Source of the DNA: JAXMCK01 sp046349395
Lineage (GTDB): Bacteria; Pseudomonadota; Alphaproteobacteria; Geminicoccales; Geminicoccaceae
Assembly (NCBI GenBank): GCA_046349395.1
Contig: JAXMCK010000005.1
Location: 827,353 to 891,352, forward strand
Reading direction: 5' to 3'
Length of the DNA stretch: 64,000 nt
The notes below the pieces were generated by a model. It did not search any database. It saw only the letters and a list, made by a program, of their open reading frames with translations, and was not told where the DNA came from. Numbering within the stretch: the first letter of the stretch is position 1; every line of letters begins with the position of its first letter. Of this stretch, positions 47,485-57,641 are shown one piece after another. The translations under genes and the position numbers were made by a program.

Positions 47485-48900
47485 ATGCGCCACCTCCCCA
47501 TCTTCCTCGACCTCGAGGGCCAGACGGTCCTTGTCGCCGGCGGCGGCGAGCAGGCGGCGCAGAAGCTGCGCCTGCTGACCCGCACGCCAGCCCGACTTCG
47601 CGTCCTCTCGGCCGAGCCCTGCGCCGAGGTCCTGGAGCTGTCCCGCGCCGGCCGTATCGAGCTGGAGCGCCGTGAGGCCGAGCCGCGCGACGTCGTGGGT
47701 GCCCGCCTCGTCTATGTAGCGCTCGACGACGCCGCTGCCGCCGCGCGGCTCGCCGGCACGGCACGTGCCGCCGGCATCCCGGTCAACGCCGTCGACCGTC
47801 CCGAGCTCTGCGACTTCATCACGCCGGCCCTGGTCGACCGCGACCCGGTCGTCATCGCCATCGGGACCGAGGGCCACGCCCCCGTCCTGGCCCGCCAGCT
47901 CCGCGCGCGGCTGGAGGCGATGCTGCCCTCACGCCTCGGCCAGCTCGTCCGCTGGGCCGGCGGCCTGCGCGAGCGCGTCGCCGACAGCCTGCCGCCCGGC
48001 CCCGGCCGCCGCCGCTTCTGGGACGGCCTTTTCACCGGCGAGATCGCCCGCCGCTATCTCGGCGGCGACCATGCCGGGGCGGAAGCCGCCGTCGACCGCG
48101 AGCTGACCGGCACCGCCCCCACCACCGGCGCCGTCACCCTCGTCGGCGCCGGCCCGGGCGATCCCGAGCTTCTCACCCTCAAGGCCCTGCAGGCGCTGCA
48201 GGAGGCCGACGTCATCGTGGCCGACCGGCTCGCCTCCGCGGGCGTGCTGGAGAAGGCCCGCCGCGACGCGCGCCGCATCCTGGTCGGCAAGACCCCCGGC
48301 AAGCCGTCCCCCACCCAGGACGAGATCAACGCCATCCTGGTCGAGGAGGCGCAGGCCGGTCGCCGCGTCGTCCGCCTCAAGGGCGGCGACCCGCTCGTCT
48401 TCGGCCGTGCGGTCGAGGAGATCGAAGCCCTGGAGGAGGCCGGCATCCCGGTCGACATCGTCCCGGGTGTGACCGCCGCGGTCGCCTGTGCCGCCGCCGT
48501 CCGCCTGCCGCTGACCCGCCGCGAGGCCAGCCGCTCGCTCACCCTCCTCACCGGCCACGCCACCGACGGCCCCGCCGAGCACGACTGGGCGGCCCTCGCC
48601 CGCTCGGGCGGCACGCTCGCCGTCTACATGGGTGTCGGCACCGCCTCGCACCTGCAGGCCCGCCTGCTCGCCGCCGGCCTCGACCCCGAGACGCCCGTCA
48701 CCGTGGTCGAGAACGGCACCCTGCCGCGGCAGAAAGTGGCCGTCGGCAGCATCGGTGGCCTTGTCGAGCTGATCATCGACGCCGCGATCAAGGGCCCGGC
48801 CATGATCTTCGTCGGCGCCGCCCCGCTGCCGAGCGCACGCCAGGGCCAGACCATCGTTCCCGACCTTCAGCACGGAGAGCCGGCATGGACGGCAGCGTAG
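47485..48900 (+). CDS. cysG: Siroheme synthase (multifunctional)
   Basis: A 471-residue fusion of precorrin-2 dehydrogenase/sirohydrochlorin ferrochelatase (about 1-150: FLDLEGQTVLVAGGGEQAAQKLRLL...) and uroporphyrinogen-III C-methyltransferase (about 215-450: VTLVGAGPGDPELLTLKALQALQEADVIVADRL, RLKGGDPLVFGR, VDIVPGVTAAVACAA, LLTGHA). It makes the siroheme needed by the sulfite reductase encoded downstream. The ATG at 47485 is preferred to a TTG two codons upstream. The DUF2849 gene starts before its stop. Confidence 0.95.
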   Translation: MRHLPIFLDLEGQTVLVAGGGEQAAQKLRLLTRTPARLRVLSAEPCAEVLELSRAGRIELERREAEPRDVVGARLVYVALDDAAAAARLAGTARAAGIPVNAVDRPELCDFITPALVDRDPVVIAIGTEGHAPVLARQLRARLEAMLPSRLGQLVRWAGGLRERVADSLPPGPGRRRFWDGLFTGEIARRYLGGDHAGAEAAVDRELTGTAPTTGAVTLVGAGPGDPELLTLKALQALQEADVIVADRLASAGVLEKARRDARRILVGKTPGKPSPTQDEINAILVEEAQAGRRVVRLKGGDPLVFGRAVEEIEALEEAGIPVDIVPGVTAAVACAAAVRLPLTRREASRSLTLLTGHATDGPAEHDWAALARSGGTLAVYMGVGTASHLQARLLAAGLDPETPVTVVENGTLPRQKVAVGSIGGLVELIIDAAIKGPAMIFVGAAPLPSARQGQTIVPDLQHGEPAWTAA

Positions 48901-49183
48901 TCACCGCCAACCGTCTGTCCGACGGCCTCGTCGTCTTCCTCGCCGCCGAGGGCTGGGTCGCGAGCCTGGACGAGGCCGCTGTCGCCACGGCCAAGGACGA
49001 CCTCGCCGCCCTCGAAGCCAAGGGCCGGGAGTCCGAGGCCCGCAACGAGGTCGTCGGCGCCTACTCGATCGAGATTCGCCGCACGCCCGCCGGTCTCGTC
49101 CCGGTCCGCTACCGCGAATGGCTGCGCACGGCCGGACCCAGCGTGCGCACCGATCTCGGCTACCAGGCCGAAAGGGCCGCCTG

Positions 49184-49184
<1 letters not shown>
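48885..49184 (+). CDS. DUF2849 protein
   Basis: A 99-residue DUF2849 protein (VVTANRLSDGLVVFLAAEGWVASLDEAAVA...NEVVGAYSIEI). The family sits between cysG and cysI in alphaproteobacteria and its role is unknown, perhaps in electron delivery or assembly of sulfite reductase. The start lies 16 bp inside cysG behind GGAGAG, and the stop overlaps the cysI start by one base (TGATG). Confidence 0.9.
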
Positions 49185-50831
<1,647 letters not shown>

Positions 50832-50845
<14 letters not shown>

Positions 50846-51341
50846 GAACGGACGTTTCGTCGCCGACACGTGGCGCGTGATCGGGGCCGACGAGGCGCTG
50901 CCGCTGGACGGCGACGTCATCGTCCCCGCGGCACGGCTGGAGGAGGCACTCGGGCTCGACCGCCACGGTCGCCTCGGCGTCCGCCTGGAGCCGGCCGACA
51001 AGGTCGAGCAGGTGGCACCCCATCTCGGCTCCCTCGACCTCGTCGCCCTCGCCTTCCCCGTCTTCAGCGACGGCCGCGCCTTCAGCACCGCCCGCCTGCT
51101 GCGGGATCGCTACGGCTTCGAGGGCAAGCTGCGTGCGGTCGGCCAGGTACTGGTCGACCAGTACCAGTACATGCGCCAGGTCGGCTTCGACAGCTTCGAG
51201 GTGCCCGAGGGCCGGGCGCTGCAAAGCTGGCGCAACGCCTCGGTCGAGGTCCCCCTCGCCTACCAGACCGACTACCGCGAGGCCGGCGCCACGGCGATCT
51301 GGCGCGCACGCCGTCAGGCACTGGCCATCGCGGCCGAGTAG
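50832..51341 (+). CDS. DUF934 protein
   Basis: A 169-residue protein with the DUF934 block LALAFPVFSDGRAFSTARLLRDRYGFEGKLRAVGQVLVDQYQYMRQVGFDSFEV. The family follows cysI in alphaproteobacteria and is thought to assist sulfite reductase. It overlaps cysI by 14 bp and has an AAGGAGG ribosome site. It is the last gene of the operon here; cysH often follows but is absent. Confidence 0.9.
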
Positions 51342-51420
51342 CGCCCGTGGCATCGCCGAGGTAGGCGGCCCCGTACCGATGGGTTAGCCTCCGGGCCAAG
51401 GGACCTGGAGGCCCGCCTTC

Positions 51421-51942
51421 GTGACCGCACTCACGCTCACCCTGATCGGGCCCGACCGCCCGGGCCTCGTGCAGGCCGTCTCGGACCGTATAGCCGCCGT
51501 CGGCGGCAACTGGACCGAGAGCCGGATGGCGCGCCTCGCCGGACAGTTCGCCGGCATTCTCCTGATCGATGTGCCCGACGCCGAGATCGACGCCCTGGTC
51601 CGCGACCTGCAGGACCTGGAGACCGAGGGCCTCCGCGTCTCGATCGCGTCCGGCACGGCGGAGCAGGTACAGAAGCAGCGCGGCATGACGCTGGAGCTGA
51701 TCGGGCACGACCATCCGGGCATCGTGCGCGACATCTCCCAGGTGCTGGCCGCTCGCGGCGTGAACATCGAGGAGCTGACGACCAGCCTCGAGAGTGCGTC
51801 CTTCGCCGGCGAGACGATGTTCAAGGCCGTCGTCCGTCTCAGCGCCCCGAACGATCTCGAAGCGCACGAGCTTCGTCATGCCCTGGAGACCATCGCCAAC
51901 GATCTGATGGTCGACATCACGCTGGATGGTGCGGCGCGCTGA
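51421..51942 (+). CDS. ACT-domain protein, GcvR-like
   Basis: A 173-residue protein with two ACT domains: LTLTLIGPDRPGLVQAVSDRIAAVGGNWTESRMARLAGQFAGILLI and MTLELIGHDHPGIVRDISQVLAARGVNIEELTTSLESASFAGETMFKAVVRL. GcvR-type ACT proteins sense glycine and modulate GcvA in gammaproteobacteria; the alphaproteobacterial members are less studied. A GTG start is used, with GGAGG nine bases upstream. The stop overlaps the presumed CTG of the esterase gene. Confidence 0.85.
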   Translation: MTALTLTLIGPDRPGLVQAVSDRIAAVGGNWTESRMARLAGQFAGILLIDVPDAEIDALVRDLQDLETEGLRVSIASGTAEQVQKQRGMTLELIGHDHPGIVRDISQVLAARGVNIEELTTSLESASFAGETMFKAVVRLSAPNDLEAHELRHALETIANDLMVDITLDGAAR

Positions 51943-52922
51943 GCGCGGTCCGGTACCTCGCTGCAGGTCTTCTGCTCGTCCTCGCGGCGGTTGCCGTCGC
52001 CCAGCCCGCGACGGCCGACGACACCGCTTTCGAGCGCCGCACGCTGCTTATCGGCGGCACCAAACGTGCCTACTCGCTGCTGCGCCCCGCTGCGAGCGGT
52101 CCCCTGCCCGCGGTCGTCCTGATGCACGGTGCCCTGCAGGACCCGATCGCCTTCGCGCAGATGACCGGCTTTCCCGCCCTGGCCCAGCGCGAGGGCTTAG
52201 CGCTCGTCGTGCCGGAGACCTTCGACGGCCACTGGAACGACGGCAGGCGCATCGTCTTCTTCGGCATGCCGTCCATGGTCGACGATGTCGGCTTCCTGCA
52301 GCAGGTCATGGCCGATCTCGTCGCGGACGGTACCGCCCTCCCCGATGCCATCTATCTCGCCGGCTTCTCGAACGGCGGCCTGATGGCCCTCACCCTCGCC
52401 TGCCGACCGTCACCCGTCCGCCCCGCGGGCATCGTCACGGCAGCCGCCACCCTGCGGACCGCACTCGCACGGGACTGCAGGCCGCCCAAACCCCTGGCCG
52501 TCGTGACGGTCAACGGCACCGCCGACGGCCTGTTTCCCTTCGCGGGCGGCATGGGCATGGTCAACGGTCGCACCGGCGAGGCGATGCTGTCGGCCGCTGC
52601 CACGGCCGATCTGTTCGCGGCCTCGAACGGCTGTGGCCTGCAGGCGTCCGATCGGGTCAGCGGCTCGGTCGAGATCCGAGACTATCGGGGCTGCCCGTCT
52701 TCGGGATCCGTCCTTCAGCTCGCCCTGATCGCCGGCGGTCATCTCTGGCCGGCCGATCCGTCAGCGGCGTTCGGGACCGCGGCCGGCCTCGACAGTCCCG
52801 CGACGCTCGCCGAGCTGGCCTGGACCGTGTTCGATGTCGGTGCCGGCAGCACCGGTCAGTTGCCGGGTGACGCCGCCCGTATCAGCACCAGCCCGCCGGT
52901 GGCACCCGCCAGCACGCCCTGA
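51939..52922 (+). CDS. Secreted LpqC/poly(3-hydroxybutyrate)-depolymerase-like esterase with probable CTG start
   Basis: About 327 residues. Serine nucleophile in AGFSNGGLMAL, Asp in NGTADGLFPF and His in IAGGHLWP form the triad. Upstream of the first ATG (52122) the frame encodes a clear signal peptide (RYLAAGLLLVLAAVAVAQPATA) and the strands before the oxyanion region. No ATG, GTG or TTG lies in frame before it; a CTG at 51939 overlaps the GcvR-like stop as CTGA, the best start. Its 3' end overlaps the convergent gene by 67 bp. An automatic call at 52122 would lose the secretion signal. Confidence 0.78.
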   Translation: MSAVRYLAAGLLLVLAAVAVAQPATADDTAFERRTLLIGGTKRAYSLLRPAASGPLPAVVLMHGALQDPIAFAQMTGFPALAQREGLALVVPETFDGHWNDGRRIVFFGMPSMVDDVGFLQQVMADLVADGTALPDAIYLAGFSNGGLMALTLACRPSPVRPAGIVTAAATLRTALARDCRPPKPLAVVTVNGTADGLFPFAGGMGMVNGRTGEAMLSAAATADLFAASNGCGLQASDRVSGSVEIRDYRGCPSSGSVLQLALIAGGHLWPADPSAAFGTAAGLDSPATLAELAWTVFDVGAGSTGQLPGDAARISTSPPVAPASTP

Positions 52923-53605
52923 TCTGCCGGGGCCGGCTTCAGCATCGCCTGCAGCAGCTTCTCGTCCGCGGACCAGTACGGAACGTAGTAGTCGCGGTCG
53001 ACGTCCATCATCAGCACCCGGCCGGTGACTGCGTCGTAGGCGCCGATCGGCGACACGTGCGGGCCGTCCCAGTCGCCCGTGAGCACGCCCTGATTGAAGT
53101 AGACCAGCGCCACGTCGCGGTCCGACGCCTCGTTGCCCGCCAGCAGCGCGCGCAGTCGGGCCAGCGTCGCGGGCGAATCGTCCTTGGGCTCGAACAGCTC
53201 GATCTCCGCCCCGTCGAGCTTGTAGGCCGCCAGCGATTCTCGCACGCCCTTCACCAGTTCCGGGAAGAGCACGCCGTCGCCCCCTTCCGCCCCCTTCGCC
53301 GTCCAGTCCGGATCGGCCACCGCCTCCAGCAGGCCGGCCTGCGTCACGAGCATGTCCTCCGACCCCGGCGGCACGCCGCGCACGAAGTTCATCGCCATGG
53401 TGACACTGGCGACCGAGCAGGCACTGCCCGTCGCCTGCGGCACGTAGAACTGCGCGAGCTTCCAGTAATCGGGCGCCGGCGACTTCCGCAGATAGTCCAG
53501 ACTCTGCGTCATGGGCACCGCATCCGGCCCGAGCTTCGGCTTGCCTTCGTAAGCTTGTGCCGGGGCGACGAGTACGAGCCAAGCGATAGCGAGCAGGACT
53601 TTCAT
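52856..53605 (-). CDS. Secreted phytochelatin-synthase-like papain-fold protein
   Basis: A 249-residue protein with a signal peptide (MKVLLAIAWLVLVAPAQA). The catalytic-type block FYVPQATGSACSVASVTMAMNFVRG has the Cys of the phytochelatin-synthase family, and GPHVSPIGAYDAVTGRVLMMDVDRD has the His and Asp. Bacterial members that lack the C-terminal half of the plant enzyme are thought to act as glutathione gamma-glutamylcysteine peptidases. A GAGG site precedes the ATG at 53605. It overlaps the esterase 3' end by 67 bp on the opposite strand. Confidence 0.8.
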   Translation of the reverse strand: MKVLLAIAWLVLVAPAQAYEGKPKLGPDAVPMTQSLDYLRKSPAPDYWKLAQFYVPQATGSACSVASVTMAMNFVRGVPPGSEDMLVTQAGLLEAVADPDWTAKGAEGGDGVLFPELVKGVRESLAAYKLDGAEIELFEPKDDSPATLARLRALLAGNEASDRDVALVYFNQGVLTGDWDGPHVSPIGAYDAVTGRVLMMDVDRDYYVPYWSADEKLLQAMLKPAPADQGVLAGATGGLVLIRAASPGN

Positions 53606-53939
53606 CAGAACCTCGTTGTTGGTCGCGCCAATCCGCTTCGGCAAGTATCCGGCGGTCAGCGTCTGACGCCGGCGGTGTCCTGTCGAGCAATAAGGCGGCA
53701 CCGCGCCCCGTGGTAGCCCAGATGGATGGCCGTCGGGCTGGTTGACTCACCGTCCATGGAGGCACGCACGGATACGAATGGTTGTTTGGGCGTGAGCAGC
53801 GCACCGACCGCTGGTTGGTCCAGCTACCGATCGAAGTCTGCACCGTAGACCTCCACCAACATCGCTGAGTTCTTCAAGAGAAACGTGCCACAAGCCCCGC
53901 TCCGTCATGGCAATTGCAGATGATTGAAAAAACATTGAA

Positions 53940-53970
53940 TTGACTTCCAGGGAATGCATGTAATTATATG
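53940..53970 (+). promoter_or_regulatory. Candidate promoter of the low-GC secreted protein
   Basis: TTGACT (53940-53945) and an AT-rich -10 region at 53963-53970 (ATTATA with a 17-bp spacer, TTATAT with 18) lie 32 bp before the gene at 54002. The flanking 300 bp (53606-54001) hold no supported gene and are notably AT-rich from 53870 on. Confidence 0.5.
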
Positions 53971-54001
53971 AATCTTCACAATCAATGGAGTTCTAATACA
54001 T

Positions 54002-54712
54002 ATGCGAAGCACCTACAGTAAGAATTGCGTTGCCGGATGGTCCGTCCTCACGGGAAGAACACTGGCTTTTGCTGCCATCGGCCTAACTCTCCTCCTACCC
54101 ATATCGGCAGCCCGAGCACAGCAGAAAGCATTACTTGAGAAGAGCGCGTCCTACGCGCTTGACAACAAGTTCCGAGCGTTTCGTGTGCCGGTACTCGATA
54201 GCACTGGAAAAGTAAAATATTTTGACGTTACGGTGACACTGAATGTTGCGGCAAACGGCACGCTCGGTACGTCTGCAACGGTTCAGGCAACGGCCTCGCC
54301 CAACATAACAACCCTCGTTGTCCCGCCGGGATCGTACCGCGCGCCGGATGGAACGACCTGCTCGGTCGCAAACATCAATCTGGCGAACGGTCGGGTGCAG
54401 AGTACGTTCGACTGCGCCCGCAGCGCTGTACAGGCCCAATTTGCCGTTGCCACCGGACCGGTGGCGTCAGGTCATCCATTTCTCGCACATTTGCAATCGA
54501 ACGGCATCGACCAACTTCCGGAAGTCACGACCAAGACCTGGGGGCCTATACTGTCGGCGAGTTCATCGACAGTGTCGATAAACGGCTGTTCCTATTTCGC
54601 CACGACGAATCAAGACCAGTCCGTCGGCGCGGTGACGAACGGGAGCGTCGTGTCCGTCGCTCTGTACCGCCGGAACGTGTTCCAATGCGGGGTCAATCTG
54701 ACCAAACAGTAG
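54002..54712 (+). CDS. Secreted protein of unknown function, low GC
   Basis: A 236-residue protein with an N-terminal signal (GRTLAFAAIGLTLLLPISAARA) and a beta-rich mature part with repeated Ser/Thr/Val segments. Several cysteines (TTCSVANI, TFDCARSA, INGCSYFA, FQCGVNL) could form two disulfides. Its GC content and codon use are clearly below the neighbours, which points to transfer or a fast-evolving orphan. A weak GGAG lies 11 bases before the ATG. I recognise no family. Confidence 0.7.
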   Translation: MRSTYSKNCVAGWSVLTGRTLAFAAIGLTLLLPISAARAQQKALLEKSASYALDNKFRAFRVPVLDSTGKVKYFDVTVTLNVAANGTLGTSATVQATASPNITTLVVPPGSYRAPDGTTCSVANINLANGRVQSTFDCARSAVQAQFAVATGPVASGHPFLAHLQSNGIDQLPEVTTKTWGPILSASSSTVSINGCSYFATTNQDQSVGAVTNGSVVSVALYRRNVFQCGVNLTKQ

Positions 54713-54766
54713 CGACCTGAGGCAAGTGGTCCGCTCCGCACTCTCCTGCTGCGGAACGGGCCTACC

Positions 54767-55195
54767 TCATGGGCCGCCTCGATGCCGTTGGCTCAGTTCC
54801 CGGTCCGGACCGCCGTCCGGATGGCGCGGCAGGTCGTCCGCGATCTCGAACCAGGGGATCCGGCTCTGTGTCCAGATGTGATAGTCCGGTCGGACGAGGG
54901 TCGGATCGTCGAGCGTGGCCAGGTTCACATCGACCAGATCCACACCGTCTTCCTTGAAGAGAAGCTGGGTTCCGCATTTGGAGCAGAACTCGCGCGAGCC
55001 GTGGGCACTCGACCGGAACGTCGCCGGCGGGGGCGATGACCAGCCGAAGGCTTGCGATGTGACGGTGAACCATGCCAGCACCGGGGCGCCCGCAGAACGC
55101 TGGCAAACGCGACAGTGGCAGTAGCCGGCATCGAGCGGCGTGCCCTCGACGCGATAGCGGACGGCACCGCAGAGGCAGCCCCCCTCGAGCGTCAT
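54767..55195 (-). CDS. GFA-family (glutathione-dependent formaldehyde-activating-like) zinc protein
   Basis: A 142-residue GFA-fold protein. Zinc ligands are in GGCLCGAVRYRVEG, GYCHCRVCQRSAGAP and EFCSKCGTQLLF. The founding member Gfa speeds formation of S-hydroxymethylglutathione, but most homologues have no known substrate. A GGGAGA site lies seven bases upstream. Its ATG (55195-55193) overlaps the ATG of the divergent MscK-like gene (55194-55196) in the sequence CATG, so the two genes share no intergenic space. Confidence 0.88.
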   Translation of the reverse strand: MTLEGGCLCGAVRYRVEGTPLDAGYCHCRVCQRSAGAPVLAWFTVTSQAFGWSSPPPATFRSSAHGSREFCSKCGTQLLFKEDGVDLVDVNLATLDDPTLVRPDYHIWTQSRIPWFEIADDLPRHPDGGPDRELSQRHRGGP

Positions 55196-57638
55196 GACCG
55201 ATCTCCCAGCGATCCCGACGGCGCAGCATTCCAGACCCGGCCGGCGCCGGCAATCTGCCCTGCGCCGTGTCCTGGCCGCGGCGCTCGTCCTGATCGCCCT
55301 CGTCCTGAGTGCGGGTGCGCGAGCGGACGACGCCGCACCCTCGACCGACGAGACGCTGAACGAGATCAGCCGGAACCTCGATCGCATCACGGCCGAGTCC
55401 CAGGAGGTGAACACCCTGGGATGGCAGCAGCGCGACTGGAAGCCGCTCCGCGAACGGCTGGCCGCCCTGATCGCGCAGGCGGACGACCTCGACGTCGATC
55501 TGTCGAGCCGCCGTGAGCTTCTGGAAGCACAGCTCAAAGCGCTGGGCCCGGCACCCGGCGCTGGTGGACCGGCAGAGCCCGAGCTGGTCGCCAGTCACCG
55601 GACGAGCCTGCAGGCGGCCGTGACCGCCATCGAGGCCCAATCGCATACCGCGGCCCTTTACCGGATCCGCGCCACGCAACTGCTGCAGACCGTGGCGGCC
55701 GGTCAGCGGGAGCTGATCTGGCAGGTGCTGACGCTGCCGACACCGTTGCCGGTCCGGCCCGAAGTGTGGAGCCTCGCGCGCGATCAGCTCCAGGGTGTGG
55801 CCGACGATCTGATCACCGCGTTCGGACGGCTGCGCGACGATCTGCTCGACGCCACGCGCACAGGGCTGGCCGGACGCGGGTTCGGGCTCATCCTCGCCGC
55901 GGGCGTGCTCGCCTGGCTCCTGCAGCGCCGGCTGAGCCAGCGCATCCGTCGGCGCCTGCAGCGCACCTCGTCCACCCCGGACGAGCGGCGCCTGCTCGCC
56001 ATGCAGAGATCGCTGCGCACCATCGCCGTGCCCGCCACCCTGCTGGGCACCTTCCTCTTCGTCGCGATGGCGTCCGATCTCGTGTTCGGCGAATCGAGCC
56101 GCCTGCTGCAGCGCCTCGTCACCGACCTGCTCCTGTTGATTTTGGGCTGCGCCCAGATCCACGCCGAGATCTCGCCCGGACAACCCGTCTTCGGCCTCCT
56201 CGACCTGCGCGACGACCGGCGCTGGCCCGCGACGCTGCGCCTGATGCTGTTCGGCGTGGTGGTGACCGTCACGGACTTCGTCAGCTTCGCCGCGTTCCGC
56301 GATCCCAAGGGCCAGCTCGAGCTGTTCAGCGCTCTGGCCCTGATCGCTTCGGTCCTTGCCGCCCTCCTGCTGCTGCCTTTGGCCCGCACCAGATGGTGGG
56401 GCATCGAATCGGCACCCGACGAGGCGCGCACCCGAACCGGGATCGTCCTGCGGCTGGGCCTGCTGCTCATGGGCGCCCTGCCGCTGCTGCTCGCCGTCAC
56501 GGGCCATGCGGCGATGGCGATCTTTCTCCTTACACGCCTGCCCGCGCTGGCCGTCGTCCTGGTCGGCGCGCAGCAGGTCCGCCTGCTCGCCCGCCGGCTC
56601 CTGGGGCACATCATCCGCCCGCCGCCACCTAGTGCGGACGCCGACGAGGATGCGCCGGCCGAGCAGCCCGACACGGCGAACGCCCTGACCCGCTTCTGGG
56701 CGGGGCTCGTCCTCGACCTCGTCCTCGTCTTCCTCGTGGTCCCCTTGTGTCTCCAGGTCGTCGCCGCACCCAGCGCCCAGATCTCGGTCTGGATGACGAC
56801 CCTCCTGCAGCCGATCCCGGTCGGCGGCACCACCATCTCCCTGCCGCAGATCATGACGGCCATGGTGGTGCTGGCCGGCGGCCTCATCGCGGCCGGGCGG
56901 ATCCGCCGCTGGCTCAGCGAATCGATTCTCCCGCAGACCCAGGTCGACACCGGCCTGCAGACCTCGATCGCCGCCGGGGTCGGCTACACCGGCACGGCTC
57001 TGGCCGTCGTCCTGGCCCTCGGCGTGGCGGGCGTCAGCCTCAACAATGTCGCCATCGTCGCCGGCGCCCTCTCGGTCGGCATCGGCTTCGGCCTGCGCGC
57101 CATCGTCGAGAACTTCGTCGCCGGCCTCATCCTGCTCGTCGAACGCCCGATCCGCACCGGCGACTGGGTCGTCGTCGAGGGCATCGAGGGCACGGTGGGC
57201 CGCATCTCCGTCCGTGCCACCCAGATCGACACCTTCGACGCCGCCTCGGTGATCGTGCCGAACTCGGTCCTCGTCACCTCGCCCGTGACCAACTGGACGC
57301 TGGGCAACCGCCTCGCCCGGATCAAGATCCCGGTCGGCGTCGCCTACGGCACCGCGCCGCGCAAGGTGATCGACATCCTCCTCAACCTCGCCAACGCCCA
57401 CCCCCAGGTGGTGAAGTACCCAGCACCCCAGGCCCTCTTCCTGGCTTTCGGCGACTCCTCGCTCGGCTTCGAGCTGCGCTGCCACGTGCGCGACGCCGAC
57501 TTCATGGCCAGGGCCCGCAGCGAGCTGATGGTCGCGATCGACGACTCGCTGCGCAGCCACGGCATCGAGATCCCCTTCCCGCAGCGCGTGATCCACCGCG
57601 GCAAGGGCTGGGATTCGGCGACCCCGGCGTCCGAGTAG
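55194..57638 (+). CDS. Large mechanosensitive channel, MscK-like with DUF3772 domain
   Basis: An 814-residue protein. Signal peptide (about 20-45), periplasmic DUF3772 domain with coiled coil (about 45-200), about eight to ten transmembrane helices, and a C-terminal MscS domain (about 600-780) with the pore helix GVSLNNVAIVAGALSVGIGFGLRAIVENFVAGLILLVERPIRTGDWVVVEGIEGTVGRISVRATQI. It opens on membrane tension to release solutes. No good ribosome site is visible because the upstream region is the GFA gene on the other strand. The stop converges with exonuclease III, 3 bp away. Confidence 0.9.
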   Translation: MTDLPAIPTAQHSRPGRRRQSALRRVLAAALVLIALVLSAGARADDAAPSTDETLNEISRNLDRITAESQEVNTLGWQQRDWKPLRERLAALIAQADDLDVDLSSRRELLEAQLKALGPAPGAGGPAEPELVASHRTSLQAAVTAIEAQSHTAALYRIRATQLLQTVAAGQRELIWQVLTLPTPLPVRPEVWSLARDQLQGVADDLITAFGRLRDDLLDATRTGLAGRGFGLILAAGVLAWLLQRRLSQRIRRRLQRTSSTPDERRLLAMQRSLRTIAVPATLLGTFLFVAMASDLVFGESSRLLQRLVTDLLLLILGCAQIHAEISPGQPVFGLLDLRDDRRWPATLRLMLFGVVVTVTDFVSFAAFRDPKGQLELFSALALIASVLAALLLLPLARTRWWGIESAPDEARTRTGIVLRLGLLLMGALPLLLAVTGHAAMAIFLLTRLPALAVVLVGAQQVRLLARRLLGHIIRPPPPSADADEDAPAEQPDTANALTRFWAGLVLDLVLVFLVVPLCLQVVAAPSAQISVWMTTLLQPIPVGGTTISLPQIMTAMVVLAGGLIAAGRIRRWLSESILPQTQVDTGLQTSIAAGVGYTGTALAVVLALGVAGVSLNNVAIVAGALSVGIGFGLRAIVENFVAGLILLVERPIRTGDWVVVEGIEGTVGRISVRATQIDTFDAASVIVPNSVLVTSPVTNWTLGNRLARIKIPVGVAYGTAPRKVIDILLNLANAHPQVVKYPAPQALFLAFGDSSLGFELRCHVRDADFMARARSELMVAIDDSLRSHGIEIPFPQRVIHRGKGWDSATPASE

Positions 57639-57641
57639 CGC

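Noticed and set aside
54762..57596. 944-codon minus-strand frame opposite the MscK-like gene
   Set aside because: Composition is dominated by Asp/Gln/Glu/Arg/Gly from antisense reading; the plus-strand MscS domain is unmistakable.
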